64,000 nt of DNA from Thermoguttaceae bacterium (lineage in GTDB: Bacteria > Planctomycetota > Planctomycetia > Pirellulales > Thermoguttaceae), in the NCBI GenBank assembly GCA_029975295.1, contig JARKPK010000009.1:1-64000 (forward strand). The letters are read 5' to 3'. The notes beneath the pieces are model-generated. The model had not been told where the DNA came from and searched no databases. It saw nothing but the letters and a program-made list of their open reading frames with translations. Shown here in pieces: positions 18,732-27,083 of this stretch (position 1 is its first letter; each line of letters begins with the position of its first letter). The translations under genes were made by a program, and so were the position numbers.

Positions 18732-19987
18732 ACGCACCGCCGACGCCCAAAGGTTTTCGACTGCACATCGGCATTTTCGGCCGGCGGAACGTGGGCAAGT
18801 CGTCGTTGCTCAACGCACTGACGCGGCAGCAGGTGGCCATTGTGTCCGCCCAGCCCGGCACCACGACCGACCCGGTGGAAAAACCGATGGAGATGCTGCC
18901 GCTGGGGCCGGTGCTGTTCATCGACACGGCCGGCATCGACGACGAGGGGGCCCTGGGCGAACTCCGCGTGCAGAAGACCCGTCAGGTGTTCGACCGCACC
19001 GACTTGGCCCTGCTGGTGGCCGAGGCCGGCCGCTGGGACCGCTTCGAAGACGCCGTGCTCGATGAGCTCCGCCGGCGCAAGGCGGCTGTGGTGGTGGCAT
19101 TCAACAAATGCGACTTGGCCGAGCCGCAGCCCGAACGGCTGACTCAGCTTGCGGCCGAGGGCTTGGCGGCAGTCGCCGTTTCGGCCCAAACCGGCCGAGG
19201 ATTGCCCGAGCTGCGCGAGGCGATCCTTCGGGCCGCGCCCGAGGAGTTCTTTGCCGCCCGACCGATCGCTGCCGATCTGGTTCCGCCGGGCGAGTTGGCC
19301 GTGCTCGTCACGCCGATCGACAAAGAGGCGCCCAAAGGCCGGCTCATCCTGCCGCAGGTGCAAACCATCCGCGACCTGCTCGACGGCGATGCTTATTGCC
19401 TGGTCGTCAAAGAACGCGAACTGCGCGACGCGCTGGAGCGCCTCCGCCGACCGCCGGCCCTGGTGGTTACCGATTCGCAGGCATTCTTGAAGGTGGCGGG
19501 CGACACGCCGGCCGCGGTGCCGATGACGTCGTTTTCCATCCTCTTCGCGCGGCACAAGGGCGATTTGGCCGAGTTCGTTCGCGGCGCGATGAGCATCGAG
19601 CGGTTGCGGCCCGGCGACCGCGTGCTGATCGCCGAATCGTGCGCGCACCACCCGATCGCCGACGACATCGGCCGGGTGAAGATTCCCCGTTGGCTCGAAC
19701 AGTATGTCGGCGGAAAGCTGACGATCGAGCACTGCCAAGGCCGCGATTTCCCCGGTGACGACGCGCTGCGGAATTACCGGCTCGTGGTCCACTGCGGCGC
19801 GTGCATGTGGAATCGACGCGAAGTGATGTCGCGCATCCTCCGTTGCCGGCAGGCGGGCGTGCCGATCGCCAACTACGGAGTAACCATCGCCTACACGCTG
19901 GGCATCTTCGAACGCGCGCTGGGACCGTTCCCCGACGCGCTGGAAGTCTATCGCCAAGGCGCGGCCGACACGGCGGCTCGGCCGTAG
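18728..19987 (+). CDS. hydF: [FeFe]-hydrogenase H-cluster maturation GTPase HydF
   Basis: A 419-aa protein. The N-terminal TrmE-like GTPase domain has the P-loop GRRNVGKSS (residues 18-26), a switch region with TTTDPVEKPMEM, DTAG and NKCD. The middle dimerisation domain leads into a C-terminal iron-sulphur domain. That domain has SCAHHP (CxH) and, about 50 residues later, HCGAC (HCxxC), the ligand pattern diagnostic of HydF. HydF is the scaffold that receives the 2Fe precursor from HydE and HydG and transfers it to the hydrogenase. hydE, hydG and a hydA gene are not in this window. It is coupled to aspA by a 4-base overlap. Confidence 0.93.
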   Translation: MNAPPTPKGFRLHIGIFGRRNVGKSSLLNALTRQQVAIVSAQPGTTTDPVEKPMEMLPLGPVLFIDTAGIDDEGALGELRVQKTRQVFDRTDLALLVAEAGRWDRFEDAVLDELRRRKAAVVVAFNKCDLAEPQPERLTQLAAEGLAAVAVSAQTGRGLPELREAILRAAPEEFFAARPIAADLVPPGELAVLVTPIDKEAPKGRLILPQVQTIRDLLDGDAYCLVVKERELRDALERLRRPPALVVTDSQAFLKVAGDTPAAVPMTSFSILFARHKGDLAEFVRGAMSIERLRPGDRVLIAESCAHHPIADDIGRVKIPRWLEQYVGGKLTIEHCQGRDFPGDDALRNYRLVVHCGACMWNRREVMSRILRCRQAGVPIANYGVTIAYTLGIFERALGPFPDALEVYRQGAADTAARP

Positions 19988-20245
19988 AGGTTTATTGCCG
20001 CGAGGCTGCGAACACGCCGGCCCGGCCGCAGCGGCCGTTGTCGGCTTGCCGCTGTCTCCGTCGCCATTGCCGCCCGCGGTTGTATTCAAGCTTTGTTGTA
20101 GCTGCGGACGACACTGCTGCCGCGGCCGCGATTGTTTCCGCGGCCGGTATTACTGCTGTGGCCCACGTTCCGCGCTTGGCTCTCGACGGCGGGCTGCTAC
20201 AATTCCACAAGCCGAACAACGATCGATCGAGAAAGCCGAACCACT

Positions 20246-21661
20246 ATGAACACCACGGCCAAACCGACCACGCTGGCCGAGTTGCGCCGGTCGGGCTGGA
20301 AGAGCAAAACGGTCAAACAAGAGATTCACGACAACTTCCTGCGGATGCTTGCCGCGGGCGACGAGCTGTTTCCGGGCATCGTCGGCTACGACGATACGGT
20401 CATTCCCGAGATCAATCTGGCCCTGATGGCCGGCCACGATCTTTTGTTCCTCGGCGAGAAGGGCCAAGCGAAAAGCCGGCTGATGCGGTTGCTGGTCCGG
20501 TTTCTCGACGAAGAAGTGCCCTACCTCGACCTGCCCGGTTGCCCAGTGCATGAAGACCCCTTCCGGCCGATCACCTCGATGGGCCGAAAGCTGCTGGCCG
20601 AAACGCCCGAACACCGCGTCCCCATCGCCTGGTGGCCGCGAACCGATCGCTACGCCGAGCGGTTGGCCCCGGGCACGAAGTTCGCCGACATCATCGGCGA
20701 GATCGACCCCGCCAAGCTGGCCGGCGGGCTGAGCCTGTCGGCCGAAGAGGCGCTGCACTTCGGGCTCATTCCGCGTATGCACCGCGGCATCTTCGCCGTC
20801 AACGAGCTGCCCGAATTGGACGAGTTGGTGCAAGTGGGCCTGTTCAACATTCTCGAAGAGCGCGACGTGCAAATCCGCGGCTACCCGATCCGCTTCGACA
20901 TCGACTTGCTGCTGGTGTTCTCGGCCAACCCGGCCACGTACAACCGCAGCGGCAAAGTGATTCCGCAGTTGAAAGACCGCATCGGCTCGGTGATCCACAC
21001 CCATTACCCGCGCGAGCGAAGCGTGGGCATCGAAATCACGCGGCGCGAGGCGGGCGTCGACCTGGGCGGCGAATATCCCGTCGTCGTGCCCTACTTCATG
21101 AGCGAAATCATCGAGCAAATCAGCGTCGTCGCCCGGCGAAGCAAATACGTCGATCACCAGTCGGGCGTCAGCGCGCGGCTGAGCATCGCCAACTACCGCG
21201 TGATGGTGGCCAGTGCGCGGCAGCGCGGCGTGTTGTTGGGCGAACGGCCGGCCGTGCCGCGAATCAGCGACTTGGGGCACCTCTACGCCTCGTCGCTGGG
21301 CAAATTGGAACTCGACCTGATGAGCAGCCATCAGATGACCGAACGGCAGGTGCTCGACGCGATCATTGCCGAGGCGATCCGCGACGTGTTCAACGAATAC
21401 GTCGAACGCGAAGGGCTCGACGCCATCGCCGACGTCTTCGCCAAAGGCGTGAAGATCGAGGTGGGCGACCTGCTCCCCTCGCAGGCCTACGCCGAACGGC
21501 TCCGCCGCGTGCCGCCGCTGTGGGACAAGGCGTTCGAGGTCAACGCCTCGGGCGATCCGGCCGTTCGGGCGTCGTGCATCGAGTTCGTGCTGGCCGGGCT
21601 GTGGGCCAACGAAATGGTATCGCGGGCGGAGAAACACGGCAAAATCGTGTACGAAACCTGA
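20246..21661 (+). CDS. MoxR/magnesium-chelatase-like AAA+ ATPase
   Basis: A 471-aa AAA+ protein. The Walker A loop is GEKGQAKS (residues 70-77), with Ala in place of the second Gly as in MoxR proteins. The Walker B-like strand [10 protein letters not shown] (about 182-191) and a sensor segment [16 protein letters not shown] follow. Such ATPases act with VWA-domain partners to remodel or activate target proteins. The gene for a VWA protein begins 94 bases downstream on the same strand, completing the pair. The ATG at 20246 starts [10 protein letters not shown], and only a weak ribosome binding site is visible. hydF lies 258 bases upstream in the same direction, but a functional link is unproven. 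Confidence 0.85.
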   Translation: MNTTAKPTTLAELRRSGWKSKTVKQEIHDNFLRMLAAGDELFPGIVGYDDTVIPEINLALMAGHDLLFLGEKGQAKSRLMRLLVRFLDEEVPYLDLPGCPVHEDPFRPITSMGRKLLAETPEHRVPIAWWPRTDRYAERLAPGTKFADIIGEIDPAKLAGGLSLSAEEALHFGLIPRMHRGIFAVNELPELDELVQVGLFNILEERDVQIRGYPIRFDIDLLLVFSANPATYNRSGKVIPQLKDRIGSVIHTHYPRERSVGIEITRREAGVDLGGEYPVVVPYFMSEIIEQISVVARRSKYVDHQSGVSARLSIANYRVMVASARQRGVLLGERPAVPRISDLGHLYASSLGKLELDLMSSHQMTERQVLDAIIAEAIRDVFNEYVEREGLDAIADVFAKGVKIEVGDLLPSQAYAERLRRVPPLWDKAFEVNASGDPAVRASCIEFVLAGLWANEMVSRAEKHGKIVYET

Positions 21662-21755
21662 TCGCCCGCCGCGCCGCCGGTGGTGCGGCGCCACGCGGCG
21701 CATGCACGGCGGCCGGCGCGCAACCCGGCCCGGCCGCGGTCAGCGGAGAATGGCG

Positions 21756-23456
21756 ATGAGCAAGAAACGCATCGGCGGGGTGATCCACGCCTACCAACGC
21801 TACGATCCGCAGCAATGGCCGAGCCCCTTGAGCCCGCCGCCCGATGTGGCCTCGGCCGCGTTCGAGCATATGCTGGCCTACGGCGACCTCCGTGAACTGA
21901 CCGAAGAGGAGCTGGCCCGAGCCGTCGTGCTCGACCCGCGGCAGATCGCCGGCCTTGGGCCGAGCCTGGAATCGCTGCTGGCGAGGCTCCGCGCGCGGAA
22001 GCAAAAGATTCTTTCAACTTACGAAACCGATTCGGTGCAGGCCGAGGCCGCGCGCCGCTTCCGCCAACGGGCCGGTGCGATGAACCCGCCACCGCCGTTG
22101 GCGAAGGCGTTTTCTCGCGCCGTGGCCGACGAACAGCTTTTCGAACTGGAACGGCTGTGGTATCGCGTTGAAGACGAACGCGGCCGATTCGCCCGCGATC
22201 TGCTCCACTTGGTGGCGATGTTGGGCGAGAAGTACCAGGTGGACGCCTTGGCCGCCAAGTACGCTTTCACCGGGCAAACGGCAATGAGCGTGCCCGAGGC
22301 CCTCGAAATCAAAAATGAGTTGGAAGAGATCGATCGGTTGATCGCCCAGTTGGAAGAGGCGGCCAAGACGGCCCAACTGGCGATCATCGACCTTTCGGCC
22401 CTAAGCAACTACGCCGAAAGCGAAGAGATCGACGAACTGAAACGGCTGGCCGAACAGGCCCGCGAACTGCTCCGCCAATGGGCCGAACAACAAGGGCTCG
22501 AGCGCGCCCGCCGCGGCTACCAACTGACCCCGAAGGCCTATCGGCTCTTTCAGGGCCGGCTGCTCGACCGCATTTTCAGCGGGCTCCAGGCCGCCCGCTC
22601 CGGACGGCACAGCGGGCCGATCGTCGGCGAAGGCGCCGTTGAACTGCCCCGCACCAAGCCCTACGAGTTCGGCGACTCGCTCGCCCACATCGACCTGTGC
22701 GCCACGCTGCTCAACGCCATGTTCCGCGAAGGCCCGAGCCTGCCCATCCGCCTCCGCAGCGACGATATCGAAGTGCACCGCACCCGCAACAACCCGAAGT
22801 GCGCCACCTGCGTGCTGCTGGATATGAGCGGCTCGATGCGTTACGACGGACTGTACGTCCACGTCAAACGCATGGCCCTGGCGCTCGATGGATTGATCCG
22901 CCGCGAATTTCCCGGCGATTATCTCCAATTCGTCGAGGTGTTCACCTTCGCCCAACTGCTTCCGCGCGGCGAGGTGATTTCCGTGCTGCCCAAGCCGGTT
23001 ACGATGGGCAACCCCGTCGTGCGGTTGAAAGTGGATATGAGCGACTCGCGGGTGAACCCCTACGATGTGCCCGCCCATTTCACCAATTTGCAGCACGGAC
23101 TGCGGCTGGCCCGTCAACTGCTGGCCGTGCAAGACACGCCCAACCGCCAAGTGGTGCTGATCACCGATGGGCTGCCGACCGCGCATTTCGAAGACCGCAT
23201 GCTCTACCTGCTCTACCCGCCCGACCCGCGCACCGAAGAAGCCACCATGCGCGAAGGGATGCTCTGCCGCCGCGACGGAATCACCATCAACATCTTCCTG
23301 CTGCAAAGCTGGTGGCAATCGCATGCCGACGTGCAGTTCGCCTACCGCCTGGCCGAGGCCGCTCGCGGGCGAGTGTTCTTCACTGCCGGCAAAGACCTCG
23401 ATCGCTACGTCGTATGGGACTACCTGGCCCGCCGCCGCGAAATCATCGCCGGATGA
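21756..23456 (+). CDS. VWA-domain partner of the MoxR-like ATPase
   Basis: A 566-aa protein. Residues ~1-290 are mostly helical and charged, with a Glu/Leu-rich coiled-coil-like stretch at about 180-250. A C-terminal von Willebrand A domain begins near residue 350 with a complete MIDAS motif, DMSGSM (from residue 356), and further MIDAS residues in HFTNL and VLITDGLPT. This layout (helical N-terminus plus VWA) resembles the ChlD/CoxE-type partners of MoxR ATPases. The ATG at 21756 has GGAGA at a good distance; the ATG at 21750 is an alternative. Together with the upstream ATPase it probably forms a chaperone-like complex with an unknown target. Confidence 0.83.
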   Translation: MSKKRIGGVIHAYQRYDPQQWPSPLSPPPDVASAAFEHMLAYGDLRELTEEELARAVVLDPRQIAGLGPSLESLLARLRARKQKILSTYETDSVQAEAARRFRQRAGAMNPPPPLAKAFSRAVADEQLFELERLWYRVEDERGRFARDLLHLVAMLGEKYQVDALAAKYAFTGQTAMSVPEALEIKNELEEIDRLIAQLEEAAKTAQLAIIDLSALSNYAESEEIDELKRLAEQARELLRQWAEQQGLERARRGYQLTPKAYRLFQGRLLDRIFSGLQAARSGRHSGPIVGEGAVELPRTKPYEFGDSLAHIDLCATLLNAMFREGPSLPIRLRSDDIEVHRTRNNPKCATCVLLDMSGSMRYDGLYVHVKRMALALDGLIRREFPGDYLQFVEVFTFAQLLPRGEVISVLPKPVTMGNPVVRLKVDMSDSRVNPYDVPAHFTNLQHGLRLARQLLAVQDTPNRQVVLITDGLPTAHFEDRMLYLLYPPDPRTEEATMREGMLCRRDGITINIFLLQSWWQSHADVQFAYRLAEAARGRVFFTAGKDLDRYVVWDYLARRREIIAG

Positions 23457-23900
23457 ACCGGAGGCGAAATGCCCCGCCCCGGCGCCCATTGCTCGCTTGC
23501 AGGTTGAAAACATCCTCGGCTATTGCCGGTTTGACAACCACGCCGGCGGCTCGTCGGGTGGGGCTTTGCCTGCAACTTCATCCCGGCTCGATCAAACAGC
23601 CACAGATTCTCGATTACTTGCGGACTTTGAAGCGTCCGCTTCGAGGGCGAAAGGCGATTCTGCTTTGGGATCGGCTGCCGGCGTTCGCTGGGACGGAGAG
23701 TGGTCGTGTTCCGAACCCGGGAAAGGGTTGCGCGAGAGCAATCGCCGAGGCAAATGGCAGGGTCAACACCAATGCCAGCAGCGCTGCCATGCGACAGCAC
23801 CGGATACCCTGTTCCTCGTGCAGCACAAGGCTTCGGCCTAATAACCGTCGCCTGCGTTCAACAATCCTCAACTGCATTGCCTGCTCGGCCGCAGAGCACA
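23457..23900. other. intergenic region carrying a transposase remnant
   Basis: About 444 bases between the VWA gene and a convergent membrane-protein gene. Bases 23558-23689 encode an IS630-like fragment (separate entry). The remainder shows no intact gene, and I could not identify terminal inverted repeats. Confidence 0.5.
23558..23689 (+). pseudogene. IS630-family DDE transposase remnant
   Basis: About 44 codons in one frame resemble the C-terminal half of IS630-type transposases: LHPGSIKQPQ, then a helix (LDYLRTLKR), and ILLWDRLPA, the strand carrying the second catalytic Asp. The usual continuation (AHRS and the final Glu region) and all upstream sequence are missing, and the frame runs into unrelated sequence. 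It is therefore a decayed fragment. It borders a patch with AT-richer genes, which fits past mobile-element activity. The assignment rests on motif recognition alone. Confidence 0.6.
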
Positions 23901-24398
23901 TTAAGGGCCCCACCGTGTTGGTCTGAGCTTCCGCGCAACAAGAAGCACGAAGTACAGGGCACACGATAGGGGAGCAATCACATATAGGGCGCCTGCAAAG
24001 TGCAGAAGGAGCCACCGCACATACGTCAGGACTTCGCGCTCGCCCACTGATCGTCCCAACAACACGTGAAGGCACGTAAACGACACCAGTGGCACTGCGG
24101 CGTACAGCACGATGATCAGTCTTGGCACGCGGAGCAGGTCCTGGAGCAAGCCCACTACTGCCATCGACAAGACGCCTCCAATACACACAGCCACTCCGTC
24201 CGGCAATATGCCGTGGCGCCCTCCCAATGCATCAGCAAGCCATAGTCCGCCTATTCCGGATATGGTCGCAGCCGTGTTCGAATCACCGCTAAGACCCATA
24301 ACCGAGGAGATTCCCCACAAAATGCCAACGGGGATTAGCCACACAGCGGGCAGGCACCAAACATGGAACCAGCCCGCGGCTGGAGAGGCGGACCACAT
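23901..24398 (-). CDS. four- to five-helix membrane protein, paralogue A
   Basis: A 165-aa integral membrane protein of unknown function. Hydrophobic segments lie at about residues 14-34, 45-60, 68-85, 93-113 and 128-155. It shares a clear pattern with the upstream gene product: CIGGV, VG..QDLLRVPR, SF and SCALY..LLVARK. The two are tandem duplicates. The start ATG is 8 bases after the upstream stop, with AAGGTG overlapping that stop, so translation is probably coupled. Base composition is less GC-rich than in neighbouring genes. No enzymatic motif is seen. Confidence 0.65.
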   Translation of the reverse strand: MWSASPAAGWFHVWCLPAVWLIPVGILWGISSVMGLSGDSNTAATISGIGGLWLADALGGRHGILPDGVAVCIGGVLSMAVVGLLQDLLRVPRLIIVLYAAVPLVSFTCLHVLLGRSVGEREVLTYVRWLLLHFAGALYVIAPLSCALYFVLLVARKLRPTRWGP

Positions 24399-24406
24399 AC
24401 AGCACC

Positions 24407-24916
24407 TTATGTTCTTCGCATGTTTTTTCGTCCCACAAGCAGTATCAGATACAACGCGCAGGAGCCCAATGAGACAATGTAGAGGTCGATACAGAAGTGT
24501 AGTAGGAACAACGCGACCAGCAACTTGGGAGCGTCAAAGCCGCCTTGCAGGATGGCCAAGCCAATGAATGACAAACACGGTGCTATCAAATACAGTAGGA
24601 CGACTCGTCGTGGCACATGGAGTGCGTCCTGAAACACCCCCACTAGTGCCATTACAGGAACGCCACCGATGCACTGCATTACGAACCAGAGAAAGGATGG
24701 CGCTGTGGGCGGGAGAAGCATATCGGCCCACAGCCCCGCCAAGCCGGCGATATAGACATAGAGCATCCGATCGCCATGCCAGTTGCCAAGCCAGGCATTG
24801 CACCACAAAACGAGAATCGCGGCGAGCCACAGTGACGGCAGCCAATAGGCGTGGAACCACCGGCTATGTGCGCGAGCGACGACCGCACGGAAACCGTTAA
24901 GAGCGGAAGAGCACAT
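24407..24916 (-). CDS. four- to five-helix membrane protein, paralogue B
   Basis: A 169-aa integral membrane protein, paralogous to the gene just downstream (shared CIGGV, ALVGVFQDALHVPR, PCLSF, SCALYLILLVGRK). It has about five hydrophobic segments and short charged ends. I place the start at the ATG encoding MCSSALNGF, 8 bases after the stop of the small ORF upstream; the frame is open further upstream to 25057, but that part overlaps the small ORF and lacks hydrophobic character. No strong ribosome binding site is present, so reinitiation is likely. Function unknown. Confidence 0.6.
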   Translation of the reverse strand: MCSSALNGFRAVVARAHSRWFHAYWLPSLWLAAILVLWCNAWLGNWHGDRMLYVYIAGLAGLWADMLLPPTAPSFLWFVMQCIGGVPVMALVGVFQDALHVPRRVVLLYLIAPCLSFIGLAILQGGFDAPKLLVALFLLHFCIDLYIVSLGSCALYLILLVGRKNMRRT

Positions 24917-24924
24917 AGACACCG

Positions 24925-25104
24925 CTACTCGTTCTTTGGCTTGGTGGACCATCCCTGGAGAAGGGTTGCCGCGCAGTCCTTGTATGCGGGAAATCGACGA
25001 ACAACATCCTGAACAATCGCCGTGGCCTCCTTGGTGTTGCTCTCCTTCTGCCAACATCGCGCCAAAGCAAGTCCTCCATCGGGCGCGAAGAAACTGCCAC
25101 CCAT
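24925..25104 (-). CDS. small ORF with TPR-like C-terminal sequence (possible gene remnant)
   Basis: Fifty-nine codons from an ATG with GAGGAA about 6 bases upstream to a TAG at 24925. The product contains GGLALARCWQKESNTKEA and AIVQDVVRRFPAYKDC, which resemble the last repeat of a tetratricopeptide (TPR) protein. It may be a genuine small protein at the head of the two-gene membrane operon, or the 3' end of a larger TPR gene whose beginning was lost. The open frame continues upstream a short way with protein-like sequence (SPPVLGHRGIYEEFF) before it becomes a shadow of the next gene. It is usually too short for automatic annotation. Confidence 0.45.
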   Translation of the reverse strand: MGGSFFAPDGGLALARCWQKESNTKEATAIVQDVVRRFPAYKDCAATLLQGWSTKPKNE

Positions 25105-25190
25105 AAAAAATTCCTCATAAATACCGCGATGGCCCAGGACTGGCGGACTCCGAAAAACGTAGTTTTTACGCCGCTGCGGGCCGGGGCGAT

Positions 25191-26768
25191 CTACGCTTCT
25201 TCGAGCACCTTCCAGCCCAGCGCGTCGGCCAGGGCAAAGACGGGTTCTTTCAGGTCGCCGTAGTAGGTCACGCGGTGCCAGCCCCAGGCGTCCCACTCGG
25301 TGAAGAGCTTTTCGATGTTGCCGACCGGCGCGCCGCAGAGCTTGGTGCGGCACGCGCGGTCTTCGGTCGAGTTGCCCACCGCCTTGGCTTGGTGAAACAG
25401 GATGGTTTTTCGTTCGGCCGCAAACTCGACGCTGGTGGTCATGTAGCCCGGCGGCAGCGTGGATCGGACCGACGCGCCCTGCCGATCTTCGGAATGGGTG
25501 AGGATTTCGAACGGATTGGCCGCGCCCTTGGGGCCGAACGGCCGGTTCGAGGCCACGCAATGGGCGTAGATGATCTGCCGCGAGGCGGTGTCGATGACCG
25601 GATCGGAGATATAGCCCGGCCGGCCCTGCGTCAGGGCCGTCATGGCCGCCATCGTGGCCGTCGAGCGAATGTCGCACTCGCAGGCGCCGATCAGCCCTTC
25701 GTTGAGCAGCTCGTGGAACCCCAGGCACGGATAGGCGTGGATGTGTCCGCCGTAGAAGCCGCCCAGGCAGTTGATCGTGATCGCGTTGGCGCCGTGCTTG
25801 GCCAGCACGGCCTTTTGGGCCAGGTACATTGCCGCCGAGGTTTCGAGGGTTTCTCGCGTCACGCCGTCGATCTTCGCGGCCTGCTTTTCCCAACGGTCGA
25901 CGATGGCGCGCGAGTGATCTTTGTCGGCCGCCTTCCAAGCCTCGTTCACCTCCTCGAATCCGACTTTGACGACCTGAATGCCCAACTCCTTTTCGATCGC
26001 CGGAACGAAATCGCGCCAGCCGCCAACGGCGAGAATCTTCGCCTCTTTCATCTTCTTGATGCAGTCGCCGGGCGAGAGCGTTTCGATCGTGTCGGCCGCG
26101 GCGGACGGATCGCCGGCCTTGGGAGTGCGCTCGACGCGCACGCGCGCCGTAGCCGCGGCAAAATCGTTCGGGTTGCCGCTTTTCTTCACCGCGGCGAAAC
26201 ATTGGACCGCCGCGGCGACGTCCTCGATTTTCGACGAGCAGACAAAGCCGACGTTTGCCGTTTGCTTGCGGAGAAAGCCTGCCGTATAGACCAGGAAACC
26301 GCCGCTGCCGGCATAGGCGAAGTCGGCGTAGAGCACGGGCTTGCCCGACTCGGCAATCGTTTGCACCACTCGGTTCCAGCAATTCATCTGATAAACCAGA
26401 TAGCCGTCAATCGCGGCGGCCTTGTCGCCTTCGAGGATTTCCTTGGCAGCCTCCGGCCCGTTGGCCATCGCCGTGAGGAACTCGAAGCCCGGGCAGCGAT
26501 TCCGCAACTCGGCCAAGATCCCGTCCATCACCGGTTGGAAGTCGAAGCCGATATTCGGCCAGTCGGGCCGCGGTTGCTGCGGCGCGTGCAACGAGTAGAT
26601 GATGCGGACACGCACCTTGGCGGCGTCGCCGGCGCAGCTCGGCCGCGTTGCCACCCATCCGAGGGCGGTCGCGCACGTGGCGCAACCGGCGGCCACGAAC
26701 CGCCTCCGGCTCATCCCCGCACAACCGCACCCGCAAGCGCAACCGTTGAGTTCCAAAGGCAGATTCAT
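25191..26768 (-). CDS. Tat-exported L-fucose/L-arabinose isomerase-like protein
   Basis: A 525-aa protein. The N-terminus carries a cysteine-rich stretch (CACGCGCAG), then a twin-arginine motif (SRRRF) and a hydrophobic segment, indicating Tat export of a folded protein. The remainder resembles the L-fucose/L-arabinose isomerase fold: the N-terminal region includes DGYLVYQMNCWNR, and the C-terminal region has conserved SNRPFGPKGAANPFEI and HRVTYYGD. Classical isomerases of this fold are cytoplasmic Mn-dependent enzymes, so an exported version is unusual. Metal-ligand Glu/Asp/His residues could not be assigned with confidence. I chose the ATG at 26768 because it directly precedes the Tat signal. 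Confidence 0.72.
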   Translation of the reverse strand: MNLPLELNGCACGCGCAGMSRRRFVAAGCATCATALGWVATRPSCAGDAAKVRVRIIYSLHAPQQPRPDWPNIGFDFQPVMDGILAELRNRCPGFEFLTAMANGPEAAKEILEGDKAAAIDGYLVYQMNCWNRVVQTIAESGKPVLYADFAYAGSGGFLVYTAGFLRKQTANVGFVCSSKIEDVAAAVQCFAAVKKSGNPNDFAAATARVRVERTPKAGDPSAAADTIETLSPGDCIKKMKEAKILAVGGWRDFVPAIEKELGIQVVKVGFEEVNEAWKAADKDHSRAIVDRWEKQAAKIDGVTRETLETSAAMYLAQKAVLAKHGANAITINCLGGFYGGHIHAYPCLGFHELLNEGLIGACECDIRSTATMAAMTALTQGRPGYISDPVIDTASRQIIYAHCVASNRPFGPKGAANPFEILTHSEDRQGASVRSTLPPGYMTTSVEFAAERKTILFHQAKAVGNSTEDRACRTKLCGAPVGNIEKLFTEWDAWGWHRVTYYGDLKEPVFALADALGWKVLEEA

Positions 26769-27083
26769 GGCAAGACCTTTCGTCAACGAGCTGGGGAACG
26801 ACCCAAGCGGCGAGGCATGCCGCGACTTGCGCCCATTGTGCCGCGGCGCCGCCGCAACTGCAAGCAAAAGCGCGTCGATCCCGAATCGCGCCGTGGGCAG
26901 GCGATGCAATGGCCCAACTCGGGCGATCAGCGGCGGGTGCGGCAGCGATTCGTCGGCCGCGAACAGGACGCGGCCCTTCAGACGGCGACAAAGCGGATGC
27001 TCGATGCGGCGGAGCGGGTCGCTTTGTTGTGTCGCCCGCCGGCGAAGAGACCCGCGGCCGGTCTGGGGGCGCGAGAGAACCGT
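26769..27083. other. intergenic region, no gene seen
   Basis: About 315 bases upstream of the Tat-exported protein. A long plus-strand frame crosses it but is a shadow without domain character. No terminator-like hairpin is evident. Confidence 0.35.

Noticed and set aside
24265..24285. GTTCGAATC, resembling a tRNA T-loop
   Set aside because: It lies inside a membrane-protein gene, and no matching acceptor stem, anticodon arm or D-arm is found around it.
25130..25165. AAAAAC...GTTTTT inverted repeat as terminator between 25191 and the small ORF
   Set aside because: The stem is short and A/T-only, with no GC core and no T-tract after it.
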